A stretch of 64,000 nt of DNA, from NCBI GenBank assembly GCA_011800805.1, contig MPNW01000041.1, positions 211,639 to 275,638 on the forward strand, read 5' to 3'. A program made the translations under genes and the position numbers. How positions within the stretch are numbered: position 1 is the stretch's first letter; each line of letters opens with the position of its first letter. Below are positions 52,882 to 64,000 of the stretch, piece after piece. The DNA is from Hirudo medicinalis (taxonomy: Eukaryota; Annelida; Clitellata; Hirudinida; Hirudinidae). A model generated the notes under the pieces. It saw nothing but the letters and a program-made list of their open reading frames with translations, did no database searches and was not told where the DNA came from.

Positions 52882-54033
52882 TTTCAGGGATCACGAGCAG
52901 TTACGAAATCAAATATTACAAGACGGGCACCCACAACCTCACAAGGTCGCAAAAGTTGATGGACAATCAAGGGGCTGCTTATAAATCATCAAAGAACATT
53001 AGCAACTCCTTTAAGATAATTATTATATAAGTATAAGGTGAAGGATGCGATTACATGCAATCTACAAATAAAAACTTTGTGAATGGTTAACCTGAAGCTT
53101 AGTATAGTTATTTGCATTACATTTTTGTCACATCATTTACTTCAAGCGCACTTCTATTATTTATGGATCACCCCGCTACAAAAGTTTTTTTCGGTTTTTT
53201 TTCTGGAATATTGTGACAGTTTTATTGATATTGTACATATCGAACAATTTTTTAATATTTTTATTTTGCTTTTTAATTCGTTCGAATTTTTTTTATCATC
53301 TTTCGTATGACCTCACTAAAGGTCCAAAGGTAAAAGTTCTGTTTGGCTTATATTTTGCTATTGAATTTCATTGATAATAAATAATTTCTGCTAAATGATA
53401 GGTTGTGCAATTATTATAAATTTGCATTTGATATATTATTTAAATTTTCCTAAACTGTTAAGAGTTATAATAAAAACATTAAATAGTAAAATTAATAGTC
53501 AATAAAAAAAGTTCGATGCATGATGTTTTCTAAACTAACTTTTTATGAAAATCGATTTCATGAAAAATTTAAAAAGTTTTACTTAATTGTAAAAAATACA
53601 TTATATAATAACAAACCACATTGTTTGTTTAACATTGTGCTAATAGTTTAATTAAATTAAAATAAACTTCATATTATTCTAAACTTAAATAACATTGTGT
53701 ATTTGCTCATTATCGTTCACCGGTGGTTCTGCTCATCGTATCTTCCGAATTAAAGTAAGTCTAAGGTAAAACATAGCCTAAGTAGCAATGTATTGTGTTC
53801 GAACTGTTGTGATTAATACTATTTGCATTTGATTTTCATTGCTCAGCTAATAAGTGTATAATATATTGTTAATTATATTCGCAAATTATGTCGTCTCGTT
53901 TAAAGATGAAGATACGTAAAATATTGCATTAAAATGTTGTTTAAAGTCTTACGTAGTTAATCGTGCCTCATTACTACCATGATTTTAAATGCGCTTGTTT
54001 AGGTTTTATAATAAGCTCAAGGTATTTCTGGAA
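52882..54033. promoter_or_regulatory. Head-to-head intergenic region, NIT2 / PTCD3
   Basis: About 1.15 kb between divergent start codons, very AT-rich from about 53090 on. The 75-codon ORF at 53083-53310 is hydrophobic from T-richness and has no support as a gene. Promoters of both neighbours are inferred from orientation only. Confidence 0.45.
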
Positions 54034-57000
54034 ATGAGGTTGATATATTTTGTGGACATCTTAAAAAGCAATGCCATAAGGTGAGAATGAGCTTGTTTAG
54101 TTTAATGTTTAAGTTACAAATTCAATTAGTGATTTATTTTACCAATCAGGAATTGCAGGCAATATAGTTCCATTGAGATACCAAAGCGAGTGAAAAGGTA
54201 CTTTAGCATATGAGTTTTAAAGATGAATTGTTATTTGATGACAGGTTTTATCATTTAAGGGATAATTTATCAATTTTAAAGGCTCTCTGTTCAGTCACCA
54301 AACTTGTATGATTTATTATTGTTAATTTGAATTATGGAGATTTATAATGATGATTTGCTTGGTTGAACACTTTTAAAGGATTATTTGTCTCCTCAATACC
54401 ACTTTATGGATGATCCATTTCTCATCCCTATGTCATCCATCAACAAGGTGAGTGTTGTGACATTCAATGTGCCACCTCATCCAAGCCACTTTTCTTTCCT
54501 AGAGGGAGTTCAGTATGTCCTATGTGTCTGGAAAGAATGCAGCTAGATTTGTCATGAGCAAATTTCCAGCATTGTTCCAAAATTCCAATTCCTACCCAGC
54601 CATCAAAGTAAGATTTTGTTTTTAGTTGCCTTTAATGAAGAAGGCCATTGAATTTTCTGACTATTTTGATTTAATGTATTACTTTATATATAGATATATA
54701 TATTATATATATATATATATATCACTAATTAGAATCACTTCATAAATATCAAATATTGTCTGGAATATTTTTGACAGGACTTCATGCCTCCGACTGCTCC
54801 AGCTTTAGGACTGGACAGTGTTGATGGATTGAAGGAAAGAATTGCAATGAAGCTTCCAATCGAATCTTACGAGTCCTACCGAAAGCTCTTCGATGAAGGT
54901 CTTGATTTTAAATTAATATAATTATTTCTATGATATTTATGTACTGATTGTTTGCTCTCTTATTGTATTGAAACAGGTATTGAAATTCCAAGGGAAGTGC
55001 TTGATGACCTTTTTGACCTTGTCTGCTTCACCAATCATGAAGCTCTGCCCCAACCAGTGGATTTGATTGAAAGATACTTCAAGAATGAGTTGGTAAAACC
55101 AACTAATAATCAGAGGTTGTGGTGGATCTTGGATTGCTTTTTATTGCTACAATAATTATATTTTAATGCAAAGTGTTGATGTTGCAATATTGATGTTGCA
55201 TTGTTATTCAACTGGTGATATGAGTCGATTACATGTCGACTAACATGAGTCGATTTTGCGTCAGATGCTTGTTATGTGCCTGTTAACTTTTTAATGTTAT
55301 AATTTTTATTGTATTGTTAGGACTGAAGATTCTGAATCAGAACCAGAAAATTCACCCTTTTTAAGTTTGTATGGCAATGACAAATTGCATAGCAAGTGGA
55401 AGTGAGGATAATTCTTATGAATATTTATTGCATCATTTGAATATTATTTTTTGTTTCATACTTACAACTACTTTGTGTAAATATCATGCAAGCATGGCAT
55501 GTTTCTAATTTCATTCAGAGTCAGTGGTCCTGCAGATAGCTTGTTTAATGATATGGAGAATCCTAGTTCTAGGAATGTCTGTAGTTACATTAAAGGAATG
55601 GTCAAGGTTGTCAATTTTGTTATTTATGATAATTGATTTTTTACAAATTGTTTAACCATTCATGTGTGGATTCAGACTTATATGAGTAAGCATTTTTATG
55701 TCATTAAAATGCAATTTTTTACTGAAGTTCTCAGCCCATGATCTTGCTTATGAGCAATACTTGAAGGAGCTGCAAAAGAAGGTCAGCTGTGAGTTGTTGC
55801 CACATTTTGAACTGATTTTGTTACTGTTCTGCAATGGCTTTCCATTCTGTGTTTCCATATTTCCAGTTGATGTGTCCACCTACAATGCAGTTATCTCCTG
55901 CATTAATCATCTCGGCATGGATCCTAGTGAATCTTGGGATTCTGCTCTCGTTAGTCACCTTCTAGCAAACAGTTGTTAATCTCACAATAGTTTGGCATTT
56001 TAGTAACGAATTAATAAATTTAGTTAAGTACAAATTGAAGAGTAAAATTTACCATCACTCATGAGATTTTCACTATCTAGGAAGTTTTGAGAACCATGGG
56101 TTTGGCCAAGGTTGCACCCAATACAAGAACATTTAATGAAGTTCTGGGTGTCATTGCAAAGAACGAAAAATTCCTTGAAAAATCTAGGGACTGCATGAAA
56201 GACACTTTGGCCGAAATGAAAAAATGTGGAGCTGGTGTGTGAGATTTAATGCTCATTCAACTTACTAATGTTAACATGCATGAAACCTTTTCTTCTGTTA
56301 TAAATTTTATCCAACAAATAGTAAAGGGCACAAAAGAGATTACCATAATATTTGAGAATAACACAAGTTTGATTATTTTTTTCAGAACCCAACCTGACTA
56401 CTTGGTTGAATGTCCTGAGGATATGTTATCCCATCACTCGTTTGTTTAATTTGAATGTTGTAGCATTTTGAAGCATGCAGAGTAATTGTTATTTTAATTT
56501 CAGATATTAAAAGCAATGTTCTGCAGAGCATCCTGGAAACATTAAGTCAAACAAGCATCACCATGCAAGAGCCTACTGACCGTAATCTTTGAAAGTTATG
56601 CCAATGATTTGTCTTCATTTAATGTTTTGCTATTTTGATTGCAGTTGAATTTTTTACTGAAGCAATGGATATAGTGAGTTGTTGACATGTGTTGCTCAGA
56701 ATATTTTTCATTAACGATTGCTTGCTTCATGCAGTGCTTTAGAAATATGAAGAGTCCTAAGCTTGGTCACATGATCAACAACATAATCAAGGATAATGGA
56801 CTAGAAAATCTCATTGGCTGCAGCATTAATGTCACTAGCTATTAGTATGTTGTAATTTCTTATTTAGTTAAAAAGTATGATTTACTTATAGGCATTGTTC
56901 TGACATTAACTTGTACACAAATAAGACTTTATTACATTGCTTAAATGAACTCTTGCAGCTCAAATTATTTGGTTCTTCTTGGACGATATGACAGCATCGA

Positions 57001-58243
57001 AAACTTTTATTCTGAATATGTGAGACTTACACCACATGTGAGTTTAGATGTGTCGTCTGAATGCTTCTGCCACAACCAACTGACATCTTTGCATCAGTCA
57101 GCTGCAGATAATTTCTTGGAACATTTTTTAACTCATTCTGAGAAATGTCCTAATCCTGATATTAAGTACAGGAAGTTTGTTTTTTTTTAGCAATACTCAA
57201 CATCCTTCAAAGTTTTTGATGTTATGTTAGATGCAATTGATGACTTCTCTTGTTATGAGTACATACCCAAAATTTGGTCAGGTGAGTTGGGATTTATTGA
57301 TCAAGCATAATGTCCAATGATCACCAATGACTTTATTTCAGATATGGTTGCACTTAGGTTTTCAAAACGACCTGATCTCTTGGAGAAGTTGCTTAGGATT
57401 ATATCAAAGTCTAATTCTGATGCTGAGGTAAATAAGATAAGCTAATTCCTTTGCAAATGATCCAACCAATATGCTGACATATGTGCCACATATATAGCTC
57501 CAGCAGTCATTTAGTGAAATTGTGGATGATGTCTTGAAGCAACACATCGATGGAAAGTCATTTGGAAAGAGTATTGAGTATGTTTAAATTTATTTGACTA
57601 AGTTTGCTTTATTATTGCCTTATTGTTAAGGCGATCATATCAGTTTATAATAATTTTTATTTCTTAAGACTGACCGGACCAATGCTGGGCTCCATGATCA
57701 CAGTGCACCTCAATTCGAACAATGTTGACAAGTGCCGGTAGGGTTTCAAATGTTTTTCATTAAAAAATGCAACTCAGCTGACCAAAACAAATTCTTAATT
57801 TCTAGACATCTTGTAGAAGTGTGGCAGCAGAATGAACTTCTAAATACATCTCTTCCAAGGTCAGTTTTTAAAAATACTTGTCGACAAAGAGACCCTTGTA
57901 GACTTTAAGCTTGTATTGAATTTGTCTCAAATTCTTCAGTGAGACATCCCTTCAGAGGCTTTGCCAGGCTTACATTCAGAGAAATGATTATGAAATGACT
58001 CACGTGAGTTTCTCTATTAAAAACCAGCTTGACCTCACAATAAGTGATTTTTGTATTTTAGGAGGTTTTCAAACTGATCACATCTTATGGTTATTTTTCT
58101 GCTGAGGAGTTGTTGGAAGAAGCATTTTCGACAATGACTCTCACTAAGGAGCAGAAGTAAGCTTTTGAATATTTTGTGAATCAGCAACAAGACTACAAAA
58201 ATTTTCCATCGTTTGCAGGGGTTCATTGAAAAGTCTTTTGTAG
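54034..58243 (+). CDS. PTCD3: PTCD3 / mS39 (mitochondrial small-subunit PPR protein)
   Basis: Pentatricopeptide-repeat protein of the mitochondrial ribosome small subunit. Twenty-five exons: 54034-54080, 54150-54197, 54260-54305, 54379-54447, 54503-54607, 54778-54898, 54977-55115, 55321-55401, 55519-55606, 55728-55788, 55867-55949, 56081-56234, 56386-56439, 56504-56581, 56645-56673, 56735-56844, 56959-57037, 57191-57281, 57342-57427, 57498-57577, 57669-57737, 57806-57859, 57940-58003, 58062-58156, 58219-58243 (TAG); 651 aa in one frame (human 689). The first two exons give a basic presequence. YHFMDDPFLIPMSS matches human YVFQDDPYLMPASS. SYIKGMVKFSAHDLAYEQYL, DVSTYNAVI, TFNEVL and EYIPKIW are PPR-helix segments in the human order. 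Exon 10 was ended at the strong GTGAGT donor (55789) and exon 13 at 56439 for phase. Confidence 0.93.
54690..54722. repeat. (AT)n microsatellite in PTCD3 intron 5
   Basis: Alternating TA run with a few breaks, about 33 bases, inside the intron. Confidence 0.9.
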
Positions 58244-59049
58244 AGGAAAACATTGGGAAGGATATATATATAACTGTAACAATGGGTATTTTTCAATAAG
58301 ATTAAATACAATTATCTGAACACTTGTATATATGGAACGTCAAACGTCAATGGTTTAAAAAATATGGGGATCCAACCAAACATCTAAACCTATTCTGAGC
58401 AGTTTCAGCAATAACATTTATAATGCTTGTGGAGCAAACCAGCACCAACATCTACTGCTGTGCAACAGATAGCATACCTCATCTAGACCTGCGCACCATG
58501 CAACCTTGTAATTCATCAATTCAAAATTATTTTGAATCCTTTACAAATCACAAATTAAACTTGGCATTTCAAGATGTTTTTTGCAGCCTCTTTCAATCAA
58601 GTGTTTCTCACTTCGCCAAACAATAGCCCTGAAATTCATCAAAGGAACTTAGTATTTATCATGTGATCTAACTTAGGTTTATGATCCATGAAGCTTAGTT
58701 TGGAAAACATGGAAATGTTCAAAGCACTTTGCTTGTGTGTGTATGCATTGGGGTGGCCCTTCCATAGAGAAAAAAATTAGCATGGAGTTTGTCTGATTTT
58801 CCAAAATTTATATCTATTTAATAATTAACATAATCCCTTTGGGTAAAACAATTAAAATGCTATATTTGATTCAAATATCAGTCATTTAGACTAGGTTGCT
58901 TTCTTACACTTATTCAAAGAAAACTAGAGCCTCTGAGCTATCTCTAAATATCGTCCCGAAGTATTTTATTACATGTTGGAACTCATGTGGTTTCAGACAT
59001 TTCAACTTTGAAGCTTTAAAAATAAGGGCCACCCTGATGGATATTAATA
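58244..59049. other. Convergent 3' flanks of PTCD3 and the p38-type kinase
   Basis: Tail-to-tail interval. It should contain both 3' UTRs. An ORF of 67 codons at 58423-58626 has no recognisable family. No additional kinase exon was found here. Confidence 0.5.
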
Positions 59050-61804
59050 TTACATGTTACGTTGAGTGGTATTCATCTCACTTTTCCATCCGGTAATATC
59101 TCTAGATTCATTCTCGAATGAAGAATCCTGTGGTTGAAGTTCTGGTTCATCAGTTGGATCTGATAGATGTTTTATGTAAGGATGACTCAAACTTTTGCAT
59201 GCAGAAATTCTTGTGTCAGGGTCCAAATCAAACATTTTCTCAAGGAGATCTAGAGCTAAAATTCCAAAAATAATTTTCCCATTGAAAAATGATTACTAGC
59301 AGCTTATCACCCCATAATTATCAGAAAACTTTTTTCTAAAAGAGTTGGAGAAATGGGCAAACCGGTTGGATCAGCTCTTGGAAAGACACTTGCAAAGTTT
59401 TTTCGGTTCATTGTTGGGAGTTGGCGAATATACAACTGAGCCTGTAACATTTGTTAGGAATGATAATACTTTCATACACGTAACATAATTTCAAAGGGAC
59501 TGCACTAAAATAGAGAAAATACATTCTTAGAACTTAAGAAAGTACATGTAGCGTAAGACAACATTGATGTAAAAATACATTGAGTAAAATAACAATTAAA
59601 AGACTTAAATCTTTGCTTGTCATTTTGTCCAACAGCTCTTTGCTTGGTGTCCCAAGGAGTTGGAATATACAATTGATATGTTGAATACCTGATATTTAAA
59701 TTAAAAAATTAGAAATTCAAAGGTTGGCTCATGTGGTTTGATGCAGGTCATTAACCAGAAACAAAGTTCCAATAAAAATGTTTGTGCTCTGAAAAGCACT
59801 TACTTGAAAACTGCACATCAAACATAGCACATCAGTTAAGAATTTCACACAAATGATTTGATTCTCACTATCATCGCTTTTGAAGAGCACTTGGTTGGTA
59901 AGAAGTTCGGCAAAGATGCAACCAGTGGACCATATGTCAACTGAGAAATGAAAGTAGCTGCCTTTAATTAGCCTTGTTATGACAACTGAATAATTACTTT
60001 TGCCAACATGGTTTCAGTAACAAAAACAATAAGTTCACTTTGCGCAACTGAGTTGCACATGAATTCAGATTTAAAGATGTGAAATATTGTTATTTAAATT
60101 TTTTTACATTGACATGAATAATGTGGAACATTTATGAATGTTTGTTAGTTATAATAAGAGATTGTGTAAACCATTAGATTGGTAATGCATCCAGTTAAAC
60201 AGAATCTCAGGTGCTCTGTAAGACCTTGCAACAACATATGGTGTTAGGTCAATGTTCTCCTTTGCTTGGACCTGCCTTGAGAGACCAAAGTCAAGAAGCT
60301 GAAAAGAAGTAATTCAAAAGCATGTAAACCATAGCAAGATTAAATCTCAGAAAACTGTGTTAATCATACAAACTCAAAAACCTTAATTTCGTTAATATGA
60401 CTTAATTGAAGTGTAGATAGAAATAAATTTCAAATCATCCTTAAACAACCGCCTTCTTGTTCTTTGCTCATTTCGGTCATCAATCGTGGTGATAAATAAA
60501 TTCAGCCGAGCATTATCATCATACTATCAGGTAAAATGCTGCAAATTTCTTTTATTTTTGATAAAGGATATCCTCATAACACCTTGATTTCAAAGTTGTC
60601 ATTAATGGCAATGTTGCTTGGCTTTAAATCCTTTAAAATGATTGTTATTATTTAATGCAAACTTCTGAGGAGTTACAAATAGATATGAATCCTACTCTAT
60701 GCATAATCCCTCCTGAATGCAAGTACTGAAACAAATTATATCAGAAATATTTATTAGCTGAAATAATGCATTTTATCAAAAGTAATAATCTAATTATTTG
60801 TAGATCATGAAATAACCTTCAGAGCTCTCAGTATCTGGTAGAGCACAAGTTTTGTTTGTGTGTCATTCAATTGATATCTATCCAATAGCTTCCTCAAATC
60901 TCTGTCCATCAATATTGACACCATGTATCTGTAAATGATACCAAGCGAAACAATTATGTGGATAATTATTATGTTTTTTAATCGTGGTGGATTTAAGGGG
61001 CCATGACCCCCTTGATTTTTAAAATTTAAGAAAAATAATTTAAATCCATTTTAATTTAATTATTTATCATTTTATCTCAATAATTTATGACTTTGGGTGA
61101 AAATATTAGTAGCTGTCTCCCCTCCCCCCACCAAAACTCCAAAGTGCTCTAGGTCTGCCTCGTTGCAATGCAAATCATCATCACCATGCATTGAGCATGA
61201 GTTTTGACATGCTCTTCCTCTATTCAACCAATATTCAAATTAAAACAATCCTATATCTTATCCAACTAGTTTTCCAATTGTTAGGTCTTGCATACCTTTA
61301 AGTGAATATCTATATAAAAAGAATAAAACAATTAACAATAAAATAATAATTGTTATGGTCAATGGAATGGAGCACTTGAATACCAACATTTCACTAAAAT
61401 CTTCAATACGACCAGCCGGGCTGAATAAATCTATCAACTGGATTACCTATAACATTTGAGCATTGAATTAAGCAATTAAAAAATATTAAAATGAATTATA
61501 GATAAACATTGTCATGGTTCATGTGTCTCAGAAGTTTGACTTCTCTGTATACTCTCTTTGCATGGTCAGTAGTTAAGAAAGGTTCTTTGATCTTTTTTAT
61601 GGCCACTGTTAGATCTCGTCTGTCATCATGGGCAGAACTGTTTAAGGAATTTAAAAGTTAAGCTATTGAGAAAAGATGGCCCAGTATTTATACAAACCAA
61701 ACTTGACCAAATGCTCCAGATCCCAAGTATGACAAATTGCTATAATATTCTGGAACTTTCCAAACACTGTTAGGCAAATTGACAACTTTAAATCCAGGCT
61801 GCAT
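59050..61804 (-). CDS. p38-type MAP kinase with a TPY activation loop
   Basis: Stress-activated Ser/Thr protein kinase of the p38 group. Eleven minus-strand exons: 61698-61804, 61508-61637, 61388-61446,60817-60928, 60696-60725, 60583-60630, 60172-60298, 59869-59940, 59612-59688, 59363-59441, 59050-59255 (TAA); 348 aa (p38 alpha 360). Motifs: P-loop GSGAFGQVC, VAIKK (K50), HRDLKPSN (145-152), DFG (165-167), T181-P182-Y183, RSYRAPEI, VDIWSTGCIFAELL, QLLGTPSKELL, DLDPDTRISACKSL, and HLSDPTDEPELQPQDSSFE, the p38 docking region. LFNWMHY after the APE motif matches p38 (MLNWMHY), not JNK or ERK. The dual phosphorylation motif is TPY, as in JNK, where p38 has TGY. The donor of exon 9 is not GT or GC at the needed position (AAA|GATTTA). 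Intron 3 holds a MITE. Confidence 0.9.
60980..61165. mobile_element. Short MITE copy in a p38 intron
   Basis: About 185 bases. The left end CGTGGTGGATTTAAGGGGCC and the right end, read on the other strand, CGAGGCAGACCTAGAGCAC form imperfect terminal inverted repeats. The interior shares an ATAATTT(A)..CTTTGG..GAAAAT(A/G)TTAGTAGCTG stretch with the 1.1 kb element at 10500-11580. It looks like an internally deleted relative. Confidence 0.6.
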
Positions 61805-63286
61805 TTTAGTTCTTAATTTAACGACCTGAGATTAAATGCAATTTGTCATATATTAAGTTATCATCTCCAAATGTATAAATCTAAGTGCCAAATGTATAAT
61901 ATCTAAGTGCCAAAAAATATATTTAAGTTATAACATATTAAATTTATGGTAATATCCAGATAAGATAGTTAATTCTATAGTTAATTCCATACGCAGGCTC
62001 TCAGCATAAATTTAAACTATTAATGGTACAATAAAAGTTATTGTCGATGCACATTTTAGCAACTTTAAGAACATAATATTGGAGCTGCCCATTTAAGCCT
62101 CCGCATGTAATAGTAACAAATTATCTGAAATGGACTAAAAGCAAGAGTTTTCAACATTTTTATGTTAGATCCAATGTATATTTATGAGGGAATTCAAGAT
62201 TGAATACAGTTACAGTACCTCACAATACATCCGGCGGCACCCAATGACTCAGGTGATTCACAATTTAATTAAAATTGGTGTGCCGAATATTTTCATCACC
62301 TGCTTTTTATTACAATGGTTACTTAGTTTTTATTATATTATTTAAGAATTACGTTTATGGCGACAATTAATTTGAGATTATGTCTGCCTTGGCAAAGCAA
62401 TTTAAGAATTTTGCCATGCCCCATGAGTTGTTATAAATATAAGTTTTGTTACTATATATTTATTTTCTAAAGCCCCAATTTTTAACTTGGAGGTTTTGAG
62501 AGTAAGTAAGAGAATTAAAATTATCATTTACTAAACTTACCTTGGTGCTAATCATTATAAAAATAAATGAAATATAACTTACAACTTTAACACTGGAACA
62601 CTATAAACTAAAAGATTTAAAAAGTTAATGAAGATTAATCTAATTATTTGCTATATCCACATATATTGCATTTTTTATCAAAAACATTTGTTGCGCCCTT
62701 AAAAATTTATTGCCCGTGGCAACTTGTCCCTCTGCGCCACTACCCTGCTACCCTGCGCCACTGAATCTTCGTATGAAGTTTGGTAGTGAAACTGCTTGAA
62801 ATTCTAGCTGTTAAGGCTTGGGTTTTAGCTTTTGTCATGTGAAAGGGCTGATAGGTTCATTCGCGATCCATTTTCTATGATTCTGAATACATGGTTGTAA
62901 TCTTTGACCATTTTAAGTTCAGAATTGAACGTACATCCTTTCGCAATCGAAAAATTTGATAACGAAACATAACTGCAAAGGAGAACAGCTCACGAGAGCA
63001 GTTTTGAGATGCCGTAACCATTATCTCCATCGTCATCGATGATTAAATATTTTGTTTAATGTCTTTAGCAAACACTCCTCATTGTTACGTTATTCTTATT
63101 GACAAGCTTAAACTTCATTGTAATTATTTTCAGGCATCAAATACTTTGCCATGAAAGCCAAATAACGTTATAAAATATACAAAACATGTCCTCTCATAGG
63201 ATGTTTGATAATGAACATCTCCTTCAAAGCGTTTCAACTGGAAATATTCAAGCAACAATCACGACCGAAACAAGGACTTCAGACAG
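61805..63286. other. Upstream flank of the p38-type kinase and 3' flank of CBX
   Basis: AT-rich. 62130-62310 contains TTTTCAACATTTTTATG and a hairpin-forming pair (CGGCGGCACCCAA ... TTGGTGTGCCG), which recall ends of hAT-like MITEs. 62690-62765 has a C-rich block with repeated CTACCCTGCGCCACTG words. Both are probably old repeats. No gene supported. Confidence 0.45.
62130..62310. repeat. Possible hAT-like MITE remnant with hairpin
   Basis: The inverted pair CGGCGGCACCCAA (about 62230-62242) and TTGGTGTGCCG (about 62276-62286) flanks an AT-rich loop of about 30 bases. It resembles the GGCACCCA / GTGCCG ends of common non-autonomous hAT elements. Ends and target duplication not defined. Confidence 0.35.
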
Positions 63287-64000
63287 TTATAAATTTGTGT
63301 AGGTGCTCCGTTTTGTTTTGAAAAATCCATCGTCCGTGGGGCATTCTCTCACCGTGACGACCAAGTGATCACATGATACGTCCGTGATGCTTACGTTATC
63401 AAGGAGGAAGTTGGAACATTTGGCGGGAAGGTAGGTGGGAATGCAGGTGTCCAGGTCTTCATCGTTGAGGATCGTGTTCGTTGAGTTTTCCGGCACATCA
63501 ATTGATTCTTCCAACTTCTCAGGTTGAGGTTCTGCAACTTCCACCAAAGATTTTTGAGGCTCTTTCTTGAATTTCACGTTTTTCTTCACTTTTGATGGAG
63601 CTTTCGTCTTTTTCCTGCGCCTGACGTTCCAATGTTTGTTGTGTTTGTCGATTGGTTTCATACTGAAGTCGTTAATTTTTTGTGCGGACTGCTTCTTTTG
63701 CAGACAAGAGGATTTCGAGCTTCCATCTCCGCCAGAATTTTTAGTCTTTTTGTCATCGTCTTCGCTGTCAGAACTGAATAACAACTCACTGTCTCCAGTC
63801 GTATCCTCGGCCGATTGAGACGAAGATGATGAACTTTCGTAATCATTTCGCGAGAATTTTCTCTGTAAATTTTAATTGAGTTATTTAATTTTCTTTTTAT
63901 TTTGCATTTCAAAATAAAATCTTACTGGAGGAGGTTTCTCAAATCTTGATTTGTCATCATATCTGCAAAAATCGATGTATGGCACCTTCAACTTTTAAAA
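63287..64000 (-). CDS. CBX: Polycomb CBX family protein, C-terminal part (partial, runs off window)
   Basis: PRC1 chromobox subunit. Two minus-strand exons are visible: 63926-63962 (YDDKSRFEKPPP) and 63287-63862 (191 codons plus TAA). The C-terminus SITDVSCDHLVVTVRECPTD followed by DGFF matches the Pc-box of CBX2/4/6/7/8 and Drosophila Pc ((V)TDVTxNxxTVTxxE....GFF), which binds RING1. Upstream is a Ser/Asp-rich stretch (DSELLFSSDSEDDDKK) and a basic region (VRRRKKTKAPSKVKK) that could bind DNA or chromatin. The N-terminal chromodomain must lie beyond position 64000. The short exon begins after TTTTTGCAG. Which vertebrate CBX it corresponds to cannot be decided. Confidence 0.8.

Noticed and set aside
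53083..53310. Hydrophobic 75-codon ORF upstream of PTCD3
   Set aside because: T-rich DNA gives Phe/Leu/Ile codons by chance. No start context or homology.
57038..57190. Read-through of PTCD3 exon 17 (HVSLDVSSECFCHNQ...)
   Set aside because: The open frame continues past a good GTGAGT donor, but joining 57037 to 57191 restores the family sequence (QYSTSFKVFDVMLDAIDDF). The read-through part is intron.

Overview
This is a 64 kb piece of an AT-rich nuclear genome from an invertebrate animal. The genes are split by many introns with GT-AG borders, a few GC-AG, and many introns are only 60-100 bases long. There are no operons and no bacterial signals. Every recognised product is an animal or pan-eukaryotic protein: TAB1, TPST, LYAR, Chibby, NEDD1, MIC60, protein 4.1, ABCF1, an RBM4/Lark-like protein, NIT2, PTCD3/mS39, a p38-type MAP kinase and a Polycomb CBX protein. 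Short introns, 1-3 kb intergenic gaps and rather divergent proteins would fit a fast-evolving lineage such as a tunicate, but nothing here fixes the phylum. I rebuilt gene models by hand from protein similarity, splice sites and reading phase. For eight genes (TPST, LYAR, Chibby, NEDD1, MIC60, ABCF1, NIT2, PTCD3) the exon lengths add up to one open frame without adjustment. The RBM4-like model also closes, but rests on an inferred 8-base first coding exon. The p38 model closes only with a non-canonical splice donor, and the 4.1 model only after allowing for one extra base.

Layout. 1-75: CTT microsatellite. 1.2-3.5 kb (+): TAB1, 5' end not found. 5.9-9.0 kb (+): tyrosylprotein sulfotransferase. 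10.5-11.6 kb: MITE-like element. 12.2-13.8 kb (+): LYAR. 14.0-16.4 kb (+): decayed non-LTR retrotransposon with a C-terminal restriction-like endonuclease. 17.2-17.7 kb (-): Chibby. 18.4-18.8 kb: hAT-like transposase scrap. 19.3-23.6 kb (-): NEDD1. 24.4-28.9 kb (+): MIC60, head to head with NEDD1. 31.8-36.7 kb (+): protein 4.1. 39.3-42.7 kb (+): ABCF1. 42.8-43.3 kb (+): LINE 3' remnant. 43.7-44.9 kb (-): possible unrecognised gene. 45.0-48.4 kb (+): RBM4/Lark-like. 49.0-50.6 kb (-): NIT2 pseudogene. 51.1-52.9 kb (-): intact NIT2. 54.0-58.2 kb (+): PTCD3. 59.0-61.8 kb (-): p38-type MAPK. 63.3-64.0 kb (-): C-terminal end of a Polycomb CBX gene that runs off the window.

The genes are mostly unrelated housekeeping and signalling genes. 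One functional link stands out. TAB1, which in vertebrates binds TAK1 and also p38, lies about 56 kb from a p38-type kinase, and that kinase carries TPY instead of TGY in its activation loop. Other points of note: a tandem NIT2 duplicate that has decayed into a pseudogene; two single-N positions flanked by perfect direct repeats of 127 and 112 bases, almost certainly unmerged contig ends; and a one-base homopolymer frameshift in the 4.1 gene.
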